In this document: one piece after another, positions 13,714 to 18,434 of the stretch
How the letters are laid out: each line of letters opens with the position of its first letter
How positions within the stretch are numbered: the first letter of the stretch is position 1
Assembly (NCBI GenBank): GCA_035527255.1
Contig: DATLAW010000292.1
Location: 1 to 18,434, forward strand
Reading direction: 5' to 3'
DNA: 18,434 bases
Source: Thermohalobaculum sp035527255
Lineage (GTDB): Bacteria; Pseudomonadota; Alphaproteobacteria; Rhodobacterales; Rhodobacteraceae
The notes under the pieces: model-generated
The model's database searches: none
What the model was told of the DNA's origin: nothing
What the model saw: only the letters and a program-made list of their open reading frames with translations
Program-made: the position numbers and the translations under genes

Positions 13714-15240
13714 ATGATCCGCACCGGCGCCGAATACCGCGATTCTCTGCGCGACAGCCGCGAGATCTACATCAATGGCGAGCGGGTGAAAGACGTCACC
13801 ACTCATCCCAGCTTCCAGCCGTTGGTCGATATCCGGGCGCGTATCTACGACATGCAGCACGACCCGGTGACAGCACCGGTGATGACCGTTGTCGGCGAGA
13901 ACGGCGAGATCAATGCCATTGGCAATGCCCTGCCCCATACCCAGGACGACTGGTGGGCCAAGCGCCGCGCCACCGATCTGGTGATGGACACGGTTGGCGG
14001 CGTCGTCACCCGCGTTGGCGACGAAACCGTCGGCGAAATGTGGTCGCTGTATGACGGCCAGGATGTGCTGTCCGAGATCGACCCGCAATGGGCCAAGAAC
14101 ATCGAGAAGCACGTCTTCAAGGTGCTGCACGGCGACCCGTTCCATGCCTCGGCCAATACCGACCCGAAGGGCGACCGATCGAAGGCGCCGCAGGACCAGG
14201 ATCCGGACATGCTGCTGCACGTGGTCGGCGAAACCGATGCTGGCATCATCGTGCGTGGCGCCAAGTTCGAGACCGCCGCGGCCTATGCCAACCAGGCTTT
14301 CACCAAGCCGACCATCGCCAACTGGGGCAACGACGCATTGTCGGACTATGCCGTCGGCTTCATTTGCGACCTTGGATCGCCCAACCTGAAATTCATCTGC
14401 CGCACTGGCTTTGCTGGCCGGGCACCGGTTGAGGACTACCCGCTGGCCAATCGTTTCGACGAGGTCGATGCCTTGGTGATCTTCGATAACGTTTTGATCC
14501 CGTGGGAAAATGTTCTGTTCTACCGCCACACCAAGGCGGCATCCTTCATCCGGGCGACGCTGCACCGCTATTCCGCCTTCGCCTTTGTCCAGCGCAACCT
14601 GAAGGTCGCCGACATGTTGATCGGGGCGGCGTTGCACAACGCCCGCCAGACCGGGTTGGACAAGCAGCAGGCGGTGCAGGAGAAACTGGCCGAGCTTGCC
14701 ATCTACCGCGAGACCATCAACGCGCATCTGACGGCGGCGATCACGCTGGCCGAGCCTTCGCCTGCCGGGTTGCTGATGCCGAACCAGTCGATTCTGATGG
14801 CCGGGCGCGTGGTCGCCTGCTCGCAGCTTTATGAGGTGATGAACACTGCCCGCGACCTGTGCGGCGGACAAATTTGCGTCACCCCGGATTTTGCTACCTT
14901 CAATTCGCCGGAAACCAAACCCTGGATGGACAAATACTACACCCTGAACGACACATGGCAGGCCGAGGACCGGCGCAAGTTGCTGGCCTTTGCCCGCGAT
15001 CTGATCTCGTCGGATTATGCCGGACACCGGCTGGCGTTCCAGATGTTCGCCCAGTCGCCGCGTTTCAACCAGTTGCAGGCAGTCTACCGCAACTTCGACT
15101 GGGACGGGCCGCTGGATTTCGTCAGGAACGCCGCCGGGCTGTCGGACCAGGTGATGCCGGCGACGGCGCGGCCCGCGGGTGACGCCGCGGTCAACCGTTG
15201 GTTCGCCGACCGCGAGACAAGCAAACGCGCGGCCGAGTGA
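13714..15240 (+). CDS. HpaB-type FADH2/FMNH2-dependent monooxygenase (4-hydroxyphenylacetate 3-hydroxylase family)
   Basis: A 508-residue class D flavin monooxygenase, the large component of a two-component system that uses reduced flavin made by a partner reductase. It opens with RTGAEYRDSLRDSREIYINGERVKDVTTHPSF, the conserved start of the HpaB family. It continues with the central IFDNVLIPWENVLFYRHT and the C-terminal DLCGGQ...TPDFATFNSPE and ARDLISSDYAGH segments. AGGGGAA precedes the ATG. It is the first gene of a five-gene run; the reductase partner is probably the fusion protein two genes on. The family hydroxylates phenols and also includes enzymes acting on chlorophenols and other aromatic substrates. 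I see nothing that fixes the substrate here. The Rieske gene begins 8 bp after its stop. Confidence 0.9.
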   Translation: MIRTGAEYRDSLRDSREIYINGERVKDVTTHPSFQPLVDIRARIYDMQHDPVTAPVMTVVGENGEINAIGNALPHTQDDWWAKRRATDLVMDTVGGVVTRVGDETVGEMWSLYDGQDVLSEIDPQWAKNIEKHVFKVLHGDPFHASANTDPKGDRSKAPQDQDPDMLLHVVGETDAGIIVRGAKFETAAAYANQAFTKPTIANWGNDALSDYAVGFICDLGSPNLKFICRTGFAGRAPVEDYPLANRFDEVDALVIFDNVLIPWENVLFYRHTKAASFIRATLHRYSAFAFVQRNLKVADMLIGAALHNARQTGLDKQQAVQEKLAELAIYRETINAHLTAAITLAEPSPAGLLMPNQSILMAGRVVACSQLYEVMNTARDLCGGQICVTPDFATFNSPETKPWMDKYYTLNDTWQAEDRRKLLAFARDLISSDYAGHRLAFQMFAQSPRFNQLQAVYRNFDWDGPLDFVRNAAGLSDQVMPATARPAGDAAVNRWFADRETSKRAAE

Positions 15241-15248
15241 CCCCAAGC

Positions 15249-16385
15249 ATGGCCCAGAACACCACCGACCCGATCCTCCAGCTCCAGCGAACCTCCGCCC
15301 GGCCGTTTGAGGACGCGCGGGCGATGCCGCCCGGTGTTTATACCTCCGAGGCTTTCCTCGCCCGCGAACTCGAGACAATGTTTCGGCATGACTGGATCTG
15401 CGTCGGCCGGGCAAGTGCGATGGCAAAGCCCGGCGACTACGTCACCTGCGACATCGCCGGCCAGCCGGTCATGGTGGTGCGCGGGCGCGACGGCGCGCTG
15501 CGGGCGATGGCCAATGTCTGCCTGCACCGCATGTCGACGTTGCTGGAGGGGGCTGGCAATGTCCGCACCATCACCTGCCCGTATCACGCCTGGACCTATA
15601 ATCTTGACGGCACGCTACGCGCCGCGCCGCGGATGGAGCGCAATACCGGGTTCTGCAAGGACAAACTGCGGCTGCCAACCGTGCGCTGCGAGGAATGGCT
15701 GGGTTGGGTCTATGTCACGCTGAACGCTGAGGCCGAGGCGATCGCTACCCGGCTGGCGCCGCTGGAGGTCCTGATCGGCCATTTTGGCATCGAGAATTAC
15801 ACCGAGACCTTTCGCGAAACCCATGTCTGGGACACCAACTGGAAGATCCTGGCCGAGAATTACATGGAGAGCTACCACCTGCCGATCTGCCATCGCGCCA
15901 CCGTCGGCCCCTATACTGGCCTCGGCGAGGTTGATTGCCCGCCGGGCGACCCGGCCTTCAACATCCACTGGTTCCCGAAGGACGAGGGGCTGGCGCTCGG
16001 CAACGCCCATCCGGCCAACACCCGGCTGACCGGCAAGCAGCGCAAGACATCGGCCCTGATCTCGATCTATCCGAGCCACCTGGTCACCCTGACGCCGGGT
16101 TATTTCTGGTACCTGTCGTTGCAACCGATGGGTACCGGCAAGGTCAATATGATCCTCGGCGGCGGCTTCGCGCCGGACTTCATCGCCGACCCCAAGGCGG
16201 CGGAATACGACACCGAACTGCAGAGCCTGCTGCACGCGGTGAACATCGAGGACCGGGGTTGCACCGAGGCGGTCTATCGCGGCGTCAGCGCCGGGTTGTC
16301 GCAGCCGGGGCCGCTGTCGCATCTGGAGCGCCCGGTCTACGATTTCTCCCGCTACCTCGCCAGCCGAACCGGGAGGCAAGCGTGA
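15249..16385 (+). CDS. Rieske [2Fe-2S] non-heme iron oxygenase, alpha subunit
   Basis: A 378-residue ring-hydroxylating-type oxygenase. The Rieske cluster ligands are C91-L-H93 and C110-P-Y-H113. The mononuclear iron site is seen in ENYMESYHLPICH (His210, His215), with Asp335 in NIEDRGCTEAVYRG as the likely third ligand. The whole layout resembles the GbcA/choline-monooxygenase-like branch, which includes N-demethylases and quaternary amine oxygenases, at least as much as classic benzene dioxygenases. I start at ATG 15249; the frame is open 17 codons further up inside the previous gene. No beta subunit and no ferredoxin or ferredoxin reductase gene is visible, so electrons must come from an unlinked reductase or from the flavin reductase in the operon. 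Its stop overlaps the next ATG by one base (TGATG). Confidence 0.92.
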   Translation: MAQNTTDPILQLQRTSARPFEDARAMPPGVYTSEAFLARELETMFRHDWICVGRASAMAKPGDYVTCDIAGQPVMVVRGRDGALRAMANVCLHRMSTLLEGAGNVRTITCPYHAWTYNLDGTLRAAPRMERNTGFCKDKLRLPTVRCEEWLGWVYVTLNAEAEAIATRLAPLEVLIGHFGIENYTETFRETHVWDTNWKILAENYMESYHLPICHRATVGPYTGLGEVDCPPGDPAFNIHWFPKDEGLALGNAHPANTRLTGKQRKTSALISIYPSHLVTLTPGYFWYLSLQPMGTGKVNMILGGGFAPDFIADPKAAEYDTELQSLLHAVNIEDRGCTEAVYRGVSAGLSQPGPLSHLERPVYDFSRYLASRTGRQA

Positions 16386-17563
16386 TGGACGGTGGCCCCG
16401 ACGCCGGCCTGCGGGCGCGCTTTCTCGGCGGCATGAGCCTTGCGGCGGCGACGGTCAATGTCGTCACCACCGACGGGCCGGGCGGACGCGCCGGGGTCAC
16501 CGTCTCGGCGATGTCCTCGGTCTCGGCCGACACCGAGCGGCCGACACTGCTGGTCTGCGTCCACCATCTCGCCCCGGCGGCGGCGGCAATCCTTGCGAAC
16601 GGGGTGTTCTGCGTCAACGTGCTGCGCGACGACCAGTCCTACATCTCGGATACCTTTGCCGGGCGTTTTAACGAGCAGGTCGCTGACAAATTCGACTGCA
16701 CGCAGTGGGCAACCCAGATCACGGGCGCACCGAGGGTGGCCGACCCGCTGGTCGCTTTCGACTGCCGGATGATGTCGCATGACCGCATCGGCACCCATTA
16801 CGTCATCTTCGGCGAGGTCGAAGATATTTTTACCGGCGAGCGCGGCTCGCCACTGATCTATGCCAATCGAGCTTACGGCGCCACCATTCGGATCGATCCG
16901 GCGGCGTCGATTGGCGCCGGGGCTGCGGCGGCCGGGAAAAAGCTGGCGGTCGCCTGTTTCCACACCTTTGGTCCCTTTATCCTGCCCGAATTGATCGCCA
17001 AGCTGCACAGCCGCGATGCCGGGCTGGACATGACCCTGGTCGAGGGCGACCAGCGCCGGGTTCAGGAGAGCCTGCTGGCGGGCGAGACCGAGGTCGGATT
17101 GTTGTATGATATAGACCTGTCGGACGAGCTTCAGCGCGAGACCCTGACCGAACTGCGCCCCTACGTTCTGCTGGCCGAAGGCCACAAACTGGCGGAAATG
17201 CCAGAGCTGACGCTGCAGGACCTGGCCGGCGAGCCGATGGTGTTGTTGAACGCGCCGCCAAGCCGCGATTATTTCCTGTCGATCCTGACCGATGCGGGTA
17301 TCGAGCCGAATGTCGCCTTCCGCTCGACCAGTTTCGAGATGGTGCGGGGAATGGTCGGGCATGGGCTGGGATACGCCCTGTTGGCAACCAAGCCAGCCTC
17401 CGGCATGACCTATGATGGCCGTGCGTTGGTCGCCCGGCCACTGATATCGGCGGCCAAGGAAAGCCACGTGGTGCTAGCCTTCCGCCGCGGCGCCGTTCTC
17501 TCGAAACCGGCGGAGGAATTCGCCTGGCTATGTCGCGATTTTTTTGGCAACGACCTCCACTGA
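16385..17563 (+). CDS. Flavin reductase fused to a LysR-type substrate-binding domain
   Basis: A 392-residue two-part protein. Residues 1-170 or so form a flavin reductase (HpaC/RutF-like) domain: GVTVSAMSSVSADTERPTLLVCV for flavin binding, FCVNVLRDDQ, and THYVIFGEVEDI in place of the usual GDH motif. An Ala/Gly-rich linker (about 171-186) leads to a LysR-type periplasmic-binding-fold effector domain (about 187-385): LAVACFHTFGPFILPELIAKL, VQESLLAGETEVGLLYD, SFEMVRGMVGHGLGYALL. There is no HTH, so it is not a DNA-binding regulator. I infer that it supplies reduced flavin to the HpaB-type enzyme and that the second domain senses a pathway compound and controls the reductase. A known parallel is the HpaC-type C1 reductase of Acinetobacter, whose C-terminal domain derives from a MarR-type ligand-binding fold and responds to substrate. 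Start fixed by the TGATG overlap with the Rieske gene. Confidence 0.88.
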   Translation: MDGGPDAGLRARFLGGMSLAAATVNVVTTDGPGGRAGVTVSAMSSVSADTERPTLLVCVHHLAPAAAAILANGVFCVNVLRDDQSYISDTFAGRFNEQVADKFDCTQWATQITGAPRVADPLVAFDCRMMSHDRIGTHYVIFGEVEDIFTGERGSPLIYANRAYGATIRIDPAASIGAGAAAAGKKLAVACFHTFGPFILPELIAKLHSRDAGLDMTLVEGDQRRVQESLLAGETEVGLLYDIDLSDELQRETLTELRPYVLLAEGHKLAEMPELTLQDLAGEPMVLLNAPPSRDYFLSILTDAGIEPNVAFRSTSFEMVRGMVGHGLGYALLATKPASGMTYDGRALVARPLISAAKESHVVLAFRRGAVLSKPAEEFAWLCRDFFGNDLH

Positions 17564-17575
17564 CAGGAAAACTTT

Positions 17576-17989
17576 ATGGCTCACAAACGCATCCGCCCGT
17601 TCAACACCAAGGATACCTACCCCGAGCAGAAGCTAGACAACGACCTTGCCCAGGCGGTGGTGGCGCGGGGCGCGATGGTGTTTCTGCGCGGCCAGGTCGG
17701 GCAGGATCTAGACACCCGCGAGAGCGTCGGCATCGCCGACCCGGTGGCGCAGACCCACAAGACCATGCAGAATATCAAGCTGCTGCTGGAGGAATCCGGC
17801 AGCCAGATGGATCATATCTGCCGCATCGTCGTATACTTGACCGACATTCGCTACCGTGACGCGGTTTACCGTACCATGGGCGAATATATGAAGGGCGTGC
17901 ACTCGGTCTCGACCGGCATCGTGGTGCCGGCGCTGGCCCGCCCCGAATGGGTGGTCGAGATCGAAGCGACTGCGGTTATTCCGGACTGA
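17576..17989 (+). CDS. RidA-family (YjgF/YER057c) enamine/imine deaminase-like protein
   Basis: A 137-residue Rid protein; AGGAAA lies 5 bases before the ATG, 12 bp after the fusion gene stop. Rid marks are FLRGQVGQD, PVAQTHKTMQNIKLLLEESG, ICRIVVYLTDIRYRDAVYRTMGEYM and the C-terminal ARPEWVVEIEATAV. Arg122, before Pro near VEIEA, sits about where RidA enzymes keep the arginine that holds the substrate carboxylate, but the local spacing differs by two residues and I cannot align it safely. Such enzymes speed hydrolysis of reactive enamines and imines. The pairing with a flavin reductase recalls RutC and RutF of the pyrimidine pathway. Here it probably clears an enamine or imine formed by ring or amine oxidation. 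Confidence 0.9.
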   Translation: MAHKRIRPFNTKDTYPEQKLDNDLAQAVVARGAMVFLRGQVGQDLDTRESVGIADPVAQTHKTMQNIKLLLEESGSQMDHICRIVVYLTDIRYRDAVYRTMGEYMKGVHSVSTGIVVPALARPEWVVEIEATAVIPD

Positions 17990-18011
17990 GGCCAGACTGA
18001 GGGAGAACGAT

Positions 18012-18434
18012 ATGGCTGTGTTGAGCGAGGAACAAATCGCCCAGTTCTGGCGCGACGGCGTGCTGACAGTGCCAAGCGCAGTAACACCGGCCCAATTGGC
18101 GGCGCTGCGCCGCGATTTCGATGGCTGGGTCGAGGATAGCCGGGCTCACGAGGCGCCTTACGGCGAGGCGATGGATGGCCGCCCGCGTTTCGACGTTCAG
18201 CCAGGCCACTCGGCCGCCAAACCGGCGCTGCGCCGGGTGCAGGCGCCGACCGAAGTCTCGGAGGCCTATTACGAAGCGATGGCCAACAGCCGCATGGCCG
18301 ACATGGTCGCCGACCTGATTGGCCCGGATGTGAAGCTGCACCACACCAAGATCAACTCGAAACTGCCGGGCAGCGCCACCGAGGTGAAATGGCACCAGGA
18401 TTTCCCGTTCACGCCGCATTCCAACTCGGACATG
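18012..18434 (+). CDS. Phytanoyl-CoA dioxygenase (PhyH) family Fe(II)/2-oxoglutarate enzyme, 3' end missing
   Basis: The first 141 residues of a PhyH-type dioxygenase, cut by the right edge. The start LSEEQIAQFWRDGVLTVPSAVTPAQLAALR is the usual PhyH opening. LHHTKINSKLPGSATEVKWHQDFPF contains H128-x-D130, the first two ligands of the iron-binding facial triad; the distal His would lie outside. GGGAGA precedes the ATG, 22 bp after the RidA stop. Family members hydroxylate diverse substrates with oxygen and 2-oxoglutarate and often act on small molecules in catabolic or biosynthetic clusters. Its place as the third kind of oxygenase in one run makes a multi-step oxidative pathway likely. Confidence 0.88.
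   Translation, partial: MAVLSEEQIAQFWRDGVLTVPSAVTPAQLAALRRDFDGWVEDSRAHEAPYGEAMDGRPRFDVQPGHSAAKPALRRVQAPTEVSEAYYEAMANSRMADMVADLIGPDVKLHHTKINSKLPGSATEVKWHQDFPFTPHSNSDM

Noticed and set aside
13609..15426. A 605-codon open frame on the minus strand opposite the HpaB-type gene
   Set aside because: It is antisense to a clear family match. Its translation is Arg/Gly/His/Val-rich with no recognisable domain, the usual shadow of high-GC codon bias.
16385..17563. Reading this gene as a LysR transcriptional regulator
   Set aside because: The N-terminal half is a flavin reductase domain and no HTH is present, so it cannot act as a classical LysR regulator.
1..18434. CRISPR array, tRNA, rRNA, transposase, integrase or phage genes
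   Set aside because: No regular repeat-spacer pattern, no recognisable tRNA cloverleaf and no mobile-element protein were seen on either strand.

Overview
The window is high-GC DNA from an alphaproteobacterium. The best evidence is the left end: a PhyR-type receiver domain, a HisKA_2/HWE-type histidine kinase and an EcfG-type sigma factor lie side by side. That trio is the general stress response of Alphaproteobacteria and is not known outside the class. The ELM1-like gene and the overall gene set agree with this. I cannot name the order or genus.

Layout. (1) 1-3130: stress-response locus. The truncated phyR and the sensor kinase run on +, converging on ecfG on -. ecfG has its own promoter of the kind EcfG recognises (GGAAC-N16-CGTC), and no nepR is visible. 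(2) 3131-5963: galE on -, diverging from a two-gene unit (a TIGR03862-like flavoprotein and a YciA-like thioesterase, ATGA overlap). (3) 5977-9342: two paralogous cold-shock genes on - and parC on +. These form a tandem duplication with a 561-bp period, in which the first copy still carries a decayed parC start. (4) 9351-13452: an SDR, a DUF2799-like lipoprotein, trxB, an ELM1-like gene and an Lrp/AsnC regulator. The last two diverge around a 15-bp palindrome. (5) 13714-18434: an oxygenase operon that runs off the right edge.

The oxygenase operon is the most unusual part. In order it encodes an HpaB-type reduced-flavin-dependent monooxygenase, a Rieske non-heme iron oxygenase, a flavin reductase fused to a LysR-type ligand-binding domain that lacks the DNA-binding helix-turn-helix, a RidA-family deaminase and a PhyH-type Fe(II)/2-oxoglutarate dioxygenase (cut by the edge). 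Overlaps and very short gaps imply one transcript. I infer a degradation (less likely modification) pathway for an aromatic or nitrogen-containing compound. In this reading the substrate or a metabolite would bind the LysR-type domain and gate production of reduced flavin. The substrate cannot be read from the sequence.

The 261-bp leader before the operon holds two overlapping, mutually exclusive hairpins, a perfect 16-bp palindrome and a 7-bp-arm inverted repeat, so the operon is probably tightly controlled. I found no tRNA, rRNA, CRISPR array, transposase or phage gene.
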